64,000 bases of DNA from JACDAE01 sp963744875 (GCA_963744875.1 CAVUVQ010000021.1:1-64000), one strand, 5' to 3'. Positions 27,023 to 36,758 are shown, numbered from the stretch's first letter. Numbers and translations: made by a program. Notes: generated by a model not told the origin, from the sequence alone.

Positions 27023-27652
27023 TCAATCTAGTTTTTCACGCACATAGCGTTGCGCTTCGCGAACTACATAGCCAACAACTGGAGCGCTACAACCGGTAGT
27101 TTCTGCAGCCTCTTTGTGGTTCACACCTTCTAAAAGAACCATTTGTAAAATGAGCCAATTTCGGTCAGAATTGGGGCGGGTATGAGTATATTCTTTAAGC
27201 GCTATCAAGGCTTTACGTAAGTCGTAGATAACCATGCAAGCGTCTTCTGCAGATTTTTCTTCGTGTAAGCTAAAGCTTTCTTCTTCATCATCACCTTCTT
27301 CAAGCTGATCAGCTAAGGAAAAATGAAATCGTTCTTCCATACGCATCCTACGATACGCGTCAACGATACAATTCTGAATAATCAGATTCAGCCAAGTTCT
27401 GAGAGTGCAGTGAAAGTGAAAGGCCGGGAGGTGTCTTATTACCTTGAGCATGATTTCTTGAGTGATCTCATCTTTAAAAGGGCGAGGAATATTTTTCGCT
27501 TTTAAATATACACGCCTCTGTACGAAATGGCTGCACTCTTCCCAATGTTTGGAGGATCCGTCGTAAATCATCTCATTAACAACTAACCGTTCGTCGTCTC
27601 CAGGCCAGCATGTAGGGTTATGTTGTTCCATAACAGCTTCTTCTTTTATCAC
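27023..27652 (-). CDS. ECF-type sigma factor (locus 4), intact
   Basis: 209 residues. Region 2: PRPFKDEITQEIMLKVIRHL and FHFHCTLRTWLNLIIQNCIV with DAYRRMRMEER. A long acidic linker (EEGDDEEESFSLHEEKSAED), then a region-4 HTH (LEGVNHKEAAETTGCSAPVV). The sequence differs strongly from the other three sigma factors. Downstream partner genes at 27733 and 28053 lie on the same strand upstream. The start could be MIKEEAV or MEQHN seven residues later. Confidence 0.7.
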   Translation of the reverse strand: MIKEEAVMEQHNPTCWPGDDERLVVNEMIYDGSSKHWEECSHFVQRRVYLKAKNIPRPFKDEITQEIMLKVIRHLPAFHFHCTLRTWLNLIIQNCIVDAYRRMRMEERFHFSLADQLEEGDDEEESFSLHEEKSAEDACMVIYDLRKALIALKEYTHTRPNSDRNWLILQMVLLEGVNHKEAAETTGCSAPVVGYVVREAQRYVREKLD

Positions 27653-27732
27653 GACTTCTCACTCATCTCTTACCAGGTTGCAAATGCATTTCGATTGCCT
27701 TCGTTGCCATCTGAACAATTCTCAGGCTATGG

Positions 27733-27957
27733 TCATCCTCTTCGAGAACGCCCTCTAGGACGTTCATCACGTCTGGACAGAGACCAGAGTCTTTTCCATC
27801 TGGCTCGAAGCTGTATTAATTCTACTTCTCTTTGCGCTTGTTTTTCCTGCTCTCTACGTTCACGGCACATCTTTTGTTTACAGGCATCACTGCAGTACAG
27901 GCGCTCTTTCCCCCACCAGTGAATCTCTCTGCCGCAAACTTTACAAGTTCCATCCAT
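27733..27957 (-). CDS. Small CxxC...YCxxxC zinc-binding protein
   Basis: About 74 residues from MDGTCKVCG (ATG at 27957 after GAGGAGTCCGTA). CKVCG then RLYCSDACKQKMCRERREQE forms one zinc knuckle followed by a basic helix. The same knuckle begins the 405-residue protein at 59396. Lies between the small membrane gene and the sigma gene. Confidence 0.58.
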   Translation of the reverse strand: MDGTCKVCGREIHWWGKERLYCSDACKQKMCRERREQEKQAQREVELIQLRARWKRLWSLSRRDERPRGRSRRG

Positions 27958-27984
27958 TACGGACTCCTCATATATATTTAAAGG

Positions 27985-28045
27985 GTAGCACGCCGACCAG
28001 TACAAACTGCCTTACCAAGTCTGCTTGCATCGGTCGGCGTGCTAC
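27985..28045. repeat. Hairpin with GGTCGGCG arms
   Basis: GTAGCACGCCGACC (27985-27998) pairs perfectly with GGTCGGCGTGCTAC (28032-28045). Arms resemble the two hairpins at 8087-8371. It lies between two genes of the sigma locus and could attenuate transcription. Confidence 0.55.
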
Positions 28046-28052
28046 TGTCCTT

Positions 28053-28373
28053 TTACCGAGCACGATGCATCTTACGACCGTAATGGCGGCGCCAGCGGGG
28101 TCGGTGACGTTGATGTTTCAGAGCATGCGTGTCCGGGGGGCGAGAGTTTGCCTTGCTTGAGGATATCTGACGCTGATCTCTGGTTTTTGGGAAAGCCCGA
28201 ATTGTCAAAAGCTGATGGCAAATGACCAGAAGCAACGAAACAGAGAGCAGTGAGAACAGAACGATGGCAAACACTACCTGCCATAGTGGAGGAATGAACC
28301 CGATTAATGGAAAGAATTGGCTCAAATCCGTGAGCTGGGCAATGAGGTCCCACGATGATAGTGGAGGTTTCAT
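28053..28373 (-). CDS. Small membrane protein of the sigma locus (pair 4)
   Basis: 106 residues, start after AAAGGAAGTCATC. One strong helix (PLWQVVFAIVLFSLLSVSLL, about residues 29-50) then LVICHQLLTIRAFPKTRDQ and a His/Arg-rich tail. Longer and more diverged than the other three peptides, but same position relative to a sigma gene. Confidence 0.5.
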   Translation of the reverse strand: MKPPLSSWDLIAQLTDLSQFFPLIGFIPPLWQVVFAIVLFSLLSVSLLLVICHQLLTIRAFPKTRDQRQISSSKANSRPPDTHALKHQRHRPRWRRHYGRKMHRAR

Positions 28374-29017
28374 GATGACTTCCTTTCAAAGCCAGCCTTA
28401 GTGAGAATGATCCCTGGCAAAGAAGGACTCGATACGGGCACTCATCAAGAGCACTCAACTTCTTAGCAGAACATCTTCACAGGCATATAACACAACAGGA
28501 AAGGGGACTGTTGTGTCGGCAAATGTGCCATCACGGGAGGAGGTACTCCGAGATGTCCAGCTCGCTTTGCTTTCTCAACGCTCTTCAGTCTGTAGGTTTC
28601 CGCCGCCAAGCATAGGACCTGCAAACTGCCCATGTTGATGACGCAGCAGTCTTAAAGGAAGTATAGTGATTAAAGAGGCAAGATTCAAGTACTTGAGTGA
28701 CAAATTTACATGAAACGATTCCCTACCTCTGGGGAGCAGAGAGGGAGTGGATGGTTGTCTATATTGTACTGCGAGAAAAATAGACTACCATGTCATCACA
28801 GTATGGGAAGCGTCTCATCATCTATGCTTGGCGGCGGGTGATGAAACACTGCGCCGAGAAAGCACGATAGCCTAATTTCTGGCATCTACTTATATAGACG
28901 TACGTGGGTGAAAAATGTAAATGTGGATTGCAAAAAGAACTTCTATATACTGACGTTTACACACCCAAAAATGTAAACATATATTCCATGAAAATGGAAT
29001 AGTTAACTGTCTTTTAG
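28374..29017. other. Intergenic region
   Basis: No gene supported. Near 28917-28977 are several GTAAA/TTTAC blocks (AATGTAAATG, CGTTTACAC, AATGTAAAC) that resemble ends of the short elements nearby. Confidence 0.3.
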
Positions 29018-29286
29018 CCTATCAGTGTCTTCTTGACGAAAAAGTACGACGTACCATATAACTGCGCATTAGATTTGCAAAAACTGGCTCTAGAAGCCAC
29101 TTGATGGATACGAAGCCTTCCGGTAGCTTCACAAAGATGAGAACGTAAGAGCAACGTGTCTCCTTCCAAAGAGGCATGTCCTGAGCAAGAAACAGTAGAT
29201 TTGAAATGTACTTGATGAAAATGAAGCTATCTCAACCGTAGTTATATGGTACGTCGTACTTTTTCGTCAAGAAGGCACTGATAGGC
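29018..29286. mobile_element. 269-bp element with about 46-bp inverted ends (MITE)
   Basis: GCCTATCAGTG(T/C)CTTCTTGACG... on the left (29018-29063) is repeated inverted at 29240-29286 through ACGACGTACCATATAACT. No coding sequence inside. It abuts the truncated gene that follows. Confidence 0.68.
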
Positions 29287-29750
29287 CATATGATGAAGCC
29301 CTCGCGTTGCAGGTCGTCGACAATGGCAAGAGTGAGATCCAGGAAGAAGAACAGCGGCTCGCACCGGCACCGACATCGATCTCCATTCCGGAGCCGATGG
29401 TGGCCGAGCAGCTGGCACCCACAGAAATTCTGGCGCCAACTCCGGAACCAATCGTAACAGAAGAACTAGAACCCACCAGTACCATTGCGACCGACGACCC
29501 GAAACATGGATGGTCACCAGTGAATGCCCAGTGGAATGCGGAACGGCTGCGCGATTTCTTAGGCAGTAGCCTCTATTCCTATTGCGTGGTGCCTACCCGT
29601 TGCCCAGGTCGTTATGGGTTCATCATTCAGGAATTGCGCACTGGATCCGCGTGGGGCAAATTCTTCACCCAGGACCAGGTAACCCAGCGTTGGCAGCATC
29701 TCGCGAAGCGCCCGACCTGTACTGGTAGTATTATGTCGCTCACACCGTAG
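29287..29750 (+). pseudogene. C-terminal fragment of a replication-protein-like gene
   Basis: Reads EEEQRLAPAPTS, a Pro/Glu/Thr-rich linker with repeated EPIVTEELEPT, then DDPKHGWSPVNAQWNAERLR, DFLGSSLYSYCVVPTR and RYGFIIQEL. This last domain matches DDPTAGWNSYETATWWADRL, DHLGEDYGYTIWPTK and KWAFVFF in the gene at 60825. The 5' part is missing, cut at the edge of the short element at 29018-29286. Confidence 0.55.
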
Positions 29751-30144
29751 TGTTAGAACACCATGTATGCGTGCAGGTAGTGCCAGGTTAAATTTGCACT
29801 TCCTTTATCGCTCCGTCATGCGTGCGTTGCGGTGGCGAGCTGCATACTGTATTTGCTCCAGGATTGCGCCATATGCGAACTTTTTGCACTAATAATAATT
29901 GGTTTTTTCTAATTATTATGGGGGATTTATGTGATTTATATCTTGCGCAACAGATCAAAAATGTGTATACTAATTACAATAAACTGGAAAGGAGGTGAAC
30001 ATAAAAAGGGTGTAAAAATAGTGTTGTGGATCTATGTTCATCGCACCTGTACTGGCTCTTTTGAGAGGGTGTAGTGTAACATAGACATCATTAGATGCAC
30101 ATATTAATAGATAAAATCATTAATGTGTGTAGGAGATGTAGTAT
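29751..30144. other. Intergenic region with a promoter and a stray Shine-Dalgarno
   Basis: TATACT near 29968 and GGAAAGGAGGTGAAC at 29989-30000 are strong signals, yet no open frame of useful length follows (ATA or GTG then a stop). It may be a leader peptide too short to judge or the remains of a gene. Confidence 0.35.
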
Positions 30145-30516
30145 ATGAATGACGGTGAAGACCCCTTTGAAGAGTATTGGAAGCTCTTTGAGGAGCTTTT
30201 GAGGGCTCTGGGAGGCCGGCGTTTCGAGATAAACGAAACGCCGGACGATCTCTCTACAGACCATGACGAGATTGTCGACAATGACATTCTCGATTTTCGA
30301 CCTCCAACGAGCCTGGAGGAGCTGGAAATCCTGATCAAGCAGGATTTGACTCCCAGCCAGCAGTATCGACGTGACGAGGCGAGGGAAAAGCGTGTCATGG
30401 CAACGATCTTTGTATTCGGCGCAGCCGGGTTTGTGGCGACTGCTCTGACAGGAAATGTTGCAATCCTCGTGCCCGTCCTTATGTTCATCTATCGTTTGCT
30501 CGGTACACTTTCGTAG
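30145..30516 (+). CDS. Small tail-anchored-like membrane protein
   Basis: 123 residues. Acidic N-terminal 80 residues (EDPFEEYWKLFEELLRAL, DDLSTDHDEIVDNDILDF), then two hydrophobic runs (VMATIFVFGAAGFVATALTG, VAILVPVLMFIYRLLG). Start after TAGGAGATGTAGTAT. No known family. Confidence 0.5.
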   Translation: MNDGEDPFEEYWKLFEELLRALGGRRFEINETPDDLSTDHDEIVDNDILDFRPPTSLEELEILIKQDLTPSQQYRRDEAREKRVMATIFVFGAAGFVATALTGNVAILVPVLMFIYRLLGTLS

Positions 30517-30607
30517 TATAGATCCACATATTTATGTACTACCTCTGAGAAAAGCAGTACATCTAATATGTCTTGATATCGATATAGTATTTTACGCCAA
30601 TAAAATA

Positions 30608-30984
30608 CTATATCGATTTATTTGTGCCTTTTAATAGCCTTGCAGGAAAAGTTGTATTTATGTTTCCATTCTTATCTATTACTTGCAGTGTGCTATTTGC
30701 GTCTACGTCGTGAATTAACCACGAGTAGAACAAAAGTGATCGACGAATAACGTCGACTCTGGTCGTTGAACCTGACATCTCTTGTAGTTCGTCCAATTCT
30801 CTTTCAGCATCAGGGCTGAGATCAAATTGGACTTTTGCCCTTTCTCTTTTTTCTCCTTATTGATTGATTGTGCTTCTATCTCGCTAGGTGTCATGGCTTT
30901 CTTTCTCCTCATTATTGAATAAAGCATCATTGTCTCAAGAGGTGATTTAGCTTTAGATTGAACTACAAAGCTTTCTATTCTCAA
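30608..30984 (-). pseudogene. Ribbon-helix-helix protein with a frameshift
   Basis: The first frame gives a basic N-terminus (MTPSEIEAQSINKEKKE). One base over, the conserved part reads RAKVQFDLSPDAERELDELQ, TTRVDVIRRSLLFYSWLI and LQVIDKNGNINTTF. The break lies in GAAAAAAGAGAAAGGG, an A-rich run, like the gene at 20761. Closely related to the intact protein at 19391. Its 5' end overlaps the end of the upstream gene, so the two were probably coupled. Confidence 0.55.
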
Positions 30985-31765
30985 AAGAAAGATGCCTTAT
31001 CTCACTGCTGTTTGTAACTTTCTCTACAACTTGGCCAATGAGGTACCAACAATACAGAATGTTATATATTGTGCTCGCATTGTTGTTTACAAATGTGCCA
31101 TGTTTTCTGCCTATATTCGACTTGCTCTGAACGAATGAGAGCAATGCCCCTAATCGGAGAGTTTCTCCCAGCAGGGAAAACAATGTTTGTAATTGAGTAA
31201 TTTCTCTTAATCTGGTGCCATGCTCAACACTGTGTAACCAGATATTATCAAAAGGCCTGAAAACTCGGTTTTGTTTGGCTCTCATACCTTCTCGCTTGAG
31301 CGTATGACGTAGTAATGATCCCATTTTATCTGTTCCATCTCGTGGCTTATCTTTTAATTGGATGGGAAATGTGGTTTTAGTATGTCCTTCTCTCAATATT
31401 TTATTCTTCTGCATTGGTTTGTGTAATCTGTTGGCGCGTTCATCCTCAATACTAGGTTGTATGAAAATTGAGATATGCTCAATTTTCTTCTTTTGTAGAC
31501 GTTTCCATAGGTTAATGCGCACAGTCTGTGTGATTTCCTCAAATTGGTTAGTTTCCTGTGATGGGACGCTAATGGGAAATTTGCGTTGTACCAAGGATTC
31601 AAAATGTCTGATATCCAAGTTTAGCATTGTCATCAGGTCACTTTCCTCTGTAATTATCTGGGAGCAGGGATTAGGTAGAGATTGTAAGCTGCTAAGAAGG
31701 TTGAAAAAAAAGATTGCCATTGTTTTTCCTCCTCCAGTGTTGAAGCTCAAGATAATCCGTTGCAT
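30953..31765 (-). CDS. Hypothetical protein with a ParA-like degenerate P-loop
   Basis: 270 residues, intact frame. The start IILSFNTGGGKTMAIFFFNL resembles the ParA deviant Walker A but is one residue short (TGG-GKT). No clear Walker B. The rest is basic and has no recognised motif. Upstream of and overlapping a ribbon-helix-helix gene, the order of some plasmid partition pairs. It may be a second, inactive or divergent partition locus. Confidence 0.4.
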   Translation of the reverse strand: MQRIILSFNTGGGKTMAIFFFNLLSSLQSLPNPCSQIITEESDLMTMLNLDIRHFESLVQRKFPISVPSQETNQFEEITQTVRINLWKRLQKKKIEHISIFIQPSIEDERANRLHKPMQKNKILREGHTKTTFPIQLKDKPRDGTDKMGSLLRHTLKREGMRAKQNRVFRPFDNIWLHSVEHGTRLREITQLQTLFSLLGETLRLGALLSFVQSKSNIGRKHGTFVNNNASTIYNILYCWYLIGQVVEKVTNSSEIRHLSFENRKLCSSI

Positions 31766-31983
31766 GATCTTTTCCCTGACTCCCTTATCTATTTAGACGT
31801 AGTTTACCTCTTTTTACAAAAAAAATCAAGTGTTACTGATACTAATTTGTTGTAATTTTAGTTATTTTTGTTATATTTTTGTCACCTTTTTTTATAGTAA
31901 ATTATTTTGTCTTTTTTTTGATATATAGATACCTATGAGGATTCTGTTAGAATTTATATCTACGGTTTGGGGTTACCGTATTA

Positions 31984-32256
31984 TTGATACCACTGGCAAA
32001 TCCCTCAGCAGCAGCGGCGAGGGGAGACGTCACACGCATGACCCTTGCAAACGTCGAGGAGCGGGTTTGCGCCAGTGGTATCAATAATACAGTGACCCCA
32101 ATGCTCTGCTCAACAACTCAGTCTCTCTCCAGAGCAGGTTTGAGAGATAGATTATGTCTTCCCCCTTCTAGACACACCAACAATCGCTATTACTTGGTTC
32201 TCTTGGGTCCTGGTGGCATTGGCAAGACGCAACTTGCACTAGGTATTGGGGGTTGA
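31984..32256 (+). pseudogene. NTPase (NB-ARC/STAND-like) N-terminal fragment
   Basis: Only YYLVLLGPGGIGKTQLALGI (Walker A, about 32190-32250) is convincing; the frame before it has no clear start, and it ends soon after. The left end of the ISL3 element lies 115-165 bp downstream. No continuation was found beyond the right end of the element. Confidence 0.4.
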
Positions 32257-32370
32257 GTATTAGCGGTACGGAAAACCACGCTAAGGAATTTTGCCTGTTG
32301 ATTGTGTGTTCAAAAAACTCATCTTCAAGCCTGTATTTACAAACTGTAAATTTTGACATTACGTGGGAGG

Positions 32371-34333
32371 AATTTTGTGATTTGCCAAACATTTTAGCCA
32401 CCTCGGACACAATATGGGAACTTACGCAACCTTGCTGATGCCAGTTGTGGTACGCTGAGAGTTTGTACTGTTTTTCATCTTCCTCGGTTTCTTCAAACGA
32501 TTTACCTGTTGCCCTTGCTTCTGCTTGTGCGTGTTCTTTCTGTCCTGACTTTTCTTGCTGTGATGGAGCACTCGAAGCTTGAGAAGATCGAATTCGGCGC
32601 GGCCATACATGCTTCTTTTCATGAGTTTGAGCCGATTTACATTGCCTTCTAAAGGACCATTGCTCCAAGGCAATGTTAACCCTGCGAGAACGGCATCTTT
32701 ATCTTGTTGGACACCAGTCACAAAGGACTGAAATGCCTTGAGATGACTGGCTTGGACTGCTCCTAGCCAAGTATCAAGCTGTTCTCCTGTGCGTTCGCGC
32801 ACCATCTGCAGAAAGGTGTTCACCAGTTGGTACGTCGCTTCAACTGGTGGGCTGGCCTGCCTCAACAATCGAAGATACGCCAATTCTTCCTCCTTTAAAT
32901 CCTCTTGCTTGCGGAAAAAGAGCCAGGTCGCCTGTGGTGCTGAGAGGGTCAAAAGTGGATTGGGCTCTTTGGGAGAAGCACTCTGCTCCAGAGCTACAGC
33001 AGGACGGTGTTTGCGAACAGAGAGGTCAGATGGTTCTAACGTCTCCAGGTAGCGATAGATCGCACGCTCTGATCCTTTGTAGCCTTTTGCTCTCAGTTCT
33101 CTTTCGAGTCGTGAGCCATTGTGACAGCCCTGATGCCAACGCGAAAGCAGATAGGTTTTGTAGGGATCAATGAGGCGAGGCCGTTCACGTCGCGGATGAG
33201 AATAGGGAATGCCTCGGTCAGAGAGCCAATGTCGAATGGTACGTTCGGGCATTCCTACCTGAACCGCAATATCCGAGGATTTCATCCCTTGTTTGGAGAG
33301 CGCGACGATATGTTCGTAGCGAGCGCTTCGCTCAGCCTGACGAGCCTGTTGCGTCTGTCGCTCGGCCTGTGTTCTTGGATGACTCTGGTGGTGTACCTGT
33401 TGCTCTTCTTCGGGGATCGTGACGGTAACCCGCTCTGCATGACGAATCTCCGTGAGACAGTGGGTAAGCACGAACCGAAACACATCCTGCAAGATTTTTC
33501 GTCAGATGCCAGCGATCACTCACCTGCCTGGCTTGTGGGGCGCCTTACTTTCTCGCTGAGGCATATTCCTGATGAGCCATCGCGACTGACAATTTTGATG
33601 GTGGGATGCTTCTGCAACCATGCCGAGACTGTCTCGACGGTGCGGTCGGGTAACAGGTCAATGGGCAAACCTCGTTCCAGATCACAGATCAGGGTTCCAT
33701 AGCGCAATCTGCGTTTCCATGCCCAGTCATCCAGACCAATGACCTGTGGCTCTTGCTGGGCGGGCGGTTCTGATTGGCGAACTAGACGCAAGATCGTATC
33801 GCGACTCCCGCTGATGCCAAGCTCACTTCCCACATCTGCACCTGCTTGGCCCCCTATTTTGAGCCCAAGCGAACAGAGGGCTTGTTGCAACCGTTTTGTG
33901 CGTTGAGCATGAGGATGGCAGAGATCTGGGAGTCGTTCAACGAAGATCTTTTGAGCGCAGGTGTGGTTTTTACAGAAAAAACGACGTACATGCATGATGA
34001 GACGGATTGGACGCCCAACCGAGGGAAGATCACGCAGCGTCCGTGTATAGCGACTTTGGATGCGCGACGATGCGGTCCCACAAGAGGGGCAAGAAGCCGT
34101 TGGGGATGTCGTACGCAGGGTCAGGGTGATCTCCTCCGCTATCTCTACTTCTTCCACTTCGACCGTGGGAAGGTCTGGAAAAATGATCATAGGATGTCTT
34201 TGGGTCCTCGAAAAAGTCATAGCAAAAGCGAAAAAATGTTCAACTTCTCAGTATACCACATTGGCTGTCAGCAAGGTTGCGTAAGTTCCATTAATCCTGT
34301 CATTCGACAAAAAGTGAGGTATTTCACAAAATT
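32371..34333. mobile_element. ISL3-family insertion sequence
   Basis: Contains the transposase at 32422-34220. A perfect 22-bp inverted repeat GGAACTTACGCAACCTTGCT(GA) is at 32417-32438 and 34268-34289. An outer imperfect pair, AATTTTGTGA (32371) and TCACAAAATT (34324), may mark the real ends. No target duplication was identified, so the exact ends are uncertain. Confidence 0.6.
32422..34220 (-). pseudogene. ISL3-family transposase, frameshifted
   Basis: Zinc-finger N-terminus (TASCPSCGTASSRIQSRYTR, FFCKNHTCAQKIFVERLP), then the catalytic start VIGLDDWAWKRRLRYGTLIC and IVSRDGSS. Frame changes at about 33545 and 33480 interrupt the next block (VSDRWHLTKNLA). The rest (32422-33492) has an internal HTH (QGMKSSDIAVQVGMPERTIR) and the ISL3 end LPWSNGPLEGNVNRLKLMKR. 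As written it is inactive. Confidence 0.78.
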
Positions 34334-34420
34334 TAGAGAACAAAGGGGAGCGCTGACACATTGTAGAGAATGTAGGAAGTAGCCTGGCTACAATCAAATA
34401 TCAAGGAAGGATCTGATACT

Positions 34421-35611
34421 ATGATCTATACAAAAAAAATGTTTATGCGTATCCTCTTTATACTGTTTTCTGGCGTTGCCGTTTTAGGAATTTTCCTGTT
34501 TCAGAGTAATGGGGCAGGAAGCGTAAAGGCAGCTGCGCCCAATGCTTCACCCACGTATGGCTGGAATTCGTTCATGGTTGGCTTTCGGGCTGTCAATAAC
34601 CAGAATGCAGGGGGTGTACTCAACGCAGATTACACCAATAGTAAAAGTGAGTTATTAACGCAGTATGTCCTGAACAATCCACAGTATGATGGCATCTCCT
34701 CTAATGGCAGACAGCTCCTCTATCAAGAAACGATGAACGGTCATACCCAATACTATACAATAGGACCGCGTTTCTCTTATGAACAGAAAGGCCAGGGGAA
34801 CGCCATATGGATGAGTGATAGCCGCCATGTACTCATTCTCAACCAGAATAAAGGTGTGACCGAAGTAGACACTATAACTGGTAAGGCACAGAATGTCCTC
34901 TCACTTCCTTACAAGGATCCAAAGGGAGGGTTTCTCGACATCATCCAAAAACTGGTCTTTACCAATTCAGGTTTCCTCTACTTTGTCGGCGCAGGCGGTG
35001 GAGAATGTATGGGTTCACTTTGTCGCATACAACTCAACCCTCACCATGCGAATATCACGCGTCTCTCTAGCCGGCAGGCAGGAACTACATTCTGGCTCAG
35101 CCCGGATGGCAAAACGGTCTACTATCGTAATATGGGCCCTGCTGGTGTCGCGGGCATTTATGCAGTCAACACTGATGGTACCCATATGCATATCGTGCGC
35201 TACAGTAATCCAACGTATAACAGTGGAGTTCCTATTGGTTTTGCGGCCGATAACTCTCTGGTCATTATGCGCAATGTGGCTGACAAGTTTCAGGTTGTCA
35301 AGTTGGGAGCAAACTCGAAACAAGATCGCATTTTAGCAGCGAACGCTGCACCAGGGGCCGTTTCATTGTGTGATCCATCATATAAGGGTTCTGATATCAC
35401 CATCTGTGATCAGAATATTGCGCTGGCTCCCTACTCTCACGCCGTTGTAGTGCAGGGAACGCTTTCCAAAAACCAACGCGTCCTCTGGTCAACGAATCTG
35501 ATCACGGGGAAGCAAGTACGTATTCATTTTGCAGGGTTCGTCAAGGATGGGGTTGCAGTGGAGTTGTTGGGCTGGGATAAACTACCTGTATGTCCAGGTA
35601 ATCGCTGCTAA
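34421..35611 (+). CDS. Secreted or lipid-anchored beta-propeller protein
   Basis: 396 residues, intact. N-terminal membrane/signal helix (ILFILFSGVAVLGIFLFQSN), then TolB/WD40-like strands: SNGRQLLYQETM, SDSRHVLILNQN, SPDGKTVYYRNMGPAG, NTDGTHMHIV. The D-G-K-x-V-Y-Y type repeats point to a TolB-like fold. Several cysteine pairs (GGGECMGSLC, SLCDPSY/TICDQN, VCPGNRC) suit an extracellular protein. Start after GGAAGGATCTGATACT. Ligand unknown. Confidence 0.65.
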   Translation: MIYTKKMFMRILFILFSGVAVLGIFLFQSNGAGSVKAAAPNASPTYGWNSFMVGFRAVNNQNAGGVLNADYTNSKSELLTQYVLNNPQYDGISSNGRQLLYQETMNGHTQYYTIGPRFSYEQKGQGNAIWMSDSRHVLILNQNKGVTEVDTITGKAQNVLSLPYKDPKGGFLDIIQKLVFTNSGFLYFVGAGGGECMGSLCRIQLNPHHANITRLSSRQAGTTFWLSPDGKTVYYRNMGPAGVAGIYAVNTDGTHMHIVRYSNPTYNSGVPIGFAADNSLVIMRNVADKFQVVKLGANSKQDRILAANAAPGAVSLCDPSYKGSDITICDQNIALAPYSHAVVVQGTLSKNQRVLWSTNLITGKQVRIHFAGFVKDGVAVELLGWDKLPVCPGNRC

Positions 35612-35677
35612 TAGGAAGAGTATTGATTTGCGGTTTCTAGCTCTATAGGGGTGGAGTTAAGGTTACTGGAGGTATGA

Positions 35678-35877
35678 CCAGGATACATGTAAAAATCGAT
35701 CAGAGCGTTATGAATTCGCATCTCAAGCCAACCCAAGTGCTATTAAAAGCGGGAGAAATTGGTTGGAGACATACATGAAAGATCTGTTAAAATCACTTTT
35801 ACAGCCATTCTTCAGCTCTTTCTGGGACCAAATCTTGAACATTCGTGCGCTCTGATAGAATTTTACATGTATCCTGG
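35678..35877. mobile_element. 200-bp element with about 30-bp inverted ends (MITE)
   Basis: CCAGGATACATGTAAAA (35678) and its inverse TTTTACATGTATCCTGG (to 35877), continuing through ATCAGAGCG with few mismatches. Its right end lies within the 5' end of the gene that follows. Confidence 0.6.
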
Positions 35878-36399
35878 GCCTACCTCAAGAGAAGGCAACA
35901 GAAGCCACCTACGTATCCGTTCCTCTTCTTGATGGCCTGGGTCAAGCCTTACCATGCGGCAGGTGAGCGGTGCAGTATCTGTCACCGAGATGCTGTCTAC
36001 GCCTACGAGCACTATGTGGACATTGCACGCATGGCCCAACTCATCAATGAGGGAATACCAGACGCGGAGGCCATTGATGCCACATGGTTTGCCACGCTGG
36101 ATGGGCAACTCAAAGGCCGCTATAGGCGAGCGCAAACCATGTATCACTGTCTGTCATGCGCTCATCAACTGATCGCGCACCATTCAGGCGAAGAGGCGGC
36201 CACCCTTGTGATGATTCCTACTGAGATCATGGGGCACCTGTCCGTCTTGCTGCTGAATCGGGTAGCGAGCCGGGAAGATCAAGGGCAACCCTGCCTCGCT
36301 GCGACCGCTGCTCGAACTATCGAGGAAGTGGCGTGTGCTCTTTTGCAGCCAGAGGGAGAAACCATCACGCTCCCCCGCAAGAAAGGGAATGTGCCATAA
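35845..36399 (+). CDS. Hypothetical CxxC protein, 5' end altered by a MITE
   Basis: Up to 184 residues; the first dozen are encoded by the short element and are probably not native. The body has CSICHRDAVYAYEHYVDIAR and YHCLSCAHQLIAHHSG, two CxxC pairs that could hold one zinc, then a helical C-terminus. No family recognised. A start at MAWVKPY (about 35932) is an alternative. Confidence 0.5.
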   Translation: MRSDRILHVSWAYLKRRQQKPPTYPFLFLMAWVKPYHAAGERCSICHRDAVYAYEHYVDIARMAQLINEGIPDAEAIDATWFATLDGQLKGRYRRAQTMYHCLSCAHQLIAHHSGEEAATLVMIPTEIMGHLSVLLLNRVASREDQGQPCLAATAARTIEEVACALLQPEGETITLPRKKGNVP

Positions 36400-36758
36400 A
36401 GCATGGTGAAATTTTATCTTTAGAGGAAAAACCGCTCACTCCGCATGTAGTAGGCATTGAGCGATTTTTTCAGAAGGAAAGAACGTTTGCCGAATTGAAG
36501 AACGGCTGACGACAGGACGCGATCGGGTTAGCAGTGCCTCCTGAAAGGTGGGCGCTGATGCGCAAAAATATGGTATCCATTCATTTTTCCCATGAATGCC
36601 CCAAATGACAGAAACTTTGGTTCTTCCGCAGGCTTGCTGATGCAAACTATGATAGACTAGAGAAGGGAATAGATCCTCGTTGCTTTTTCTCCCGTGTTGA
36701 TGCAGTTCTTTTGTATGCTCCTTGATGTCCCACGTATTGTGAACAGAAAGGGTATCTC
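36400..36758. other. Intergenic region
   Basis: Contains a short hairpin around AAAACCGCTCACT...GAGCGATTTTTT (about 36427-36470) that can serve as terminator for the upstream gene. Nothing else supported. Confidence 0.35.
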
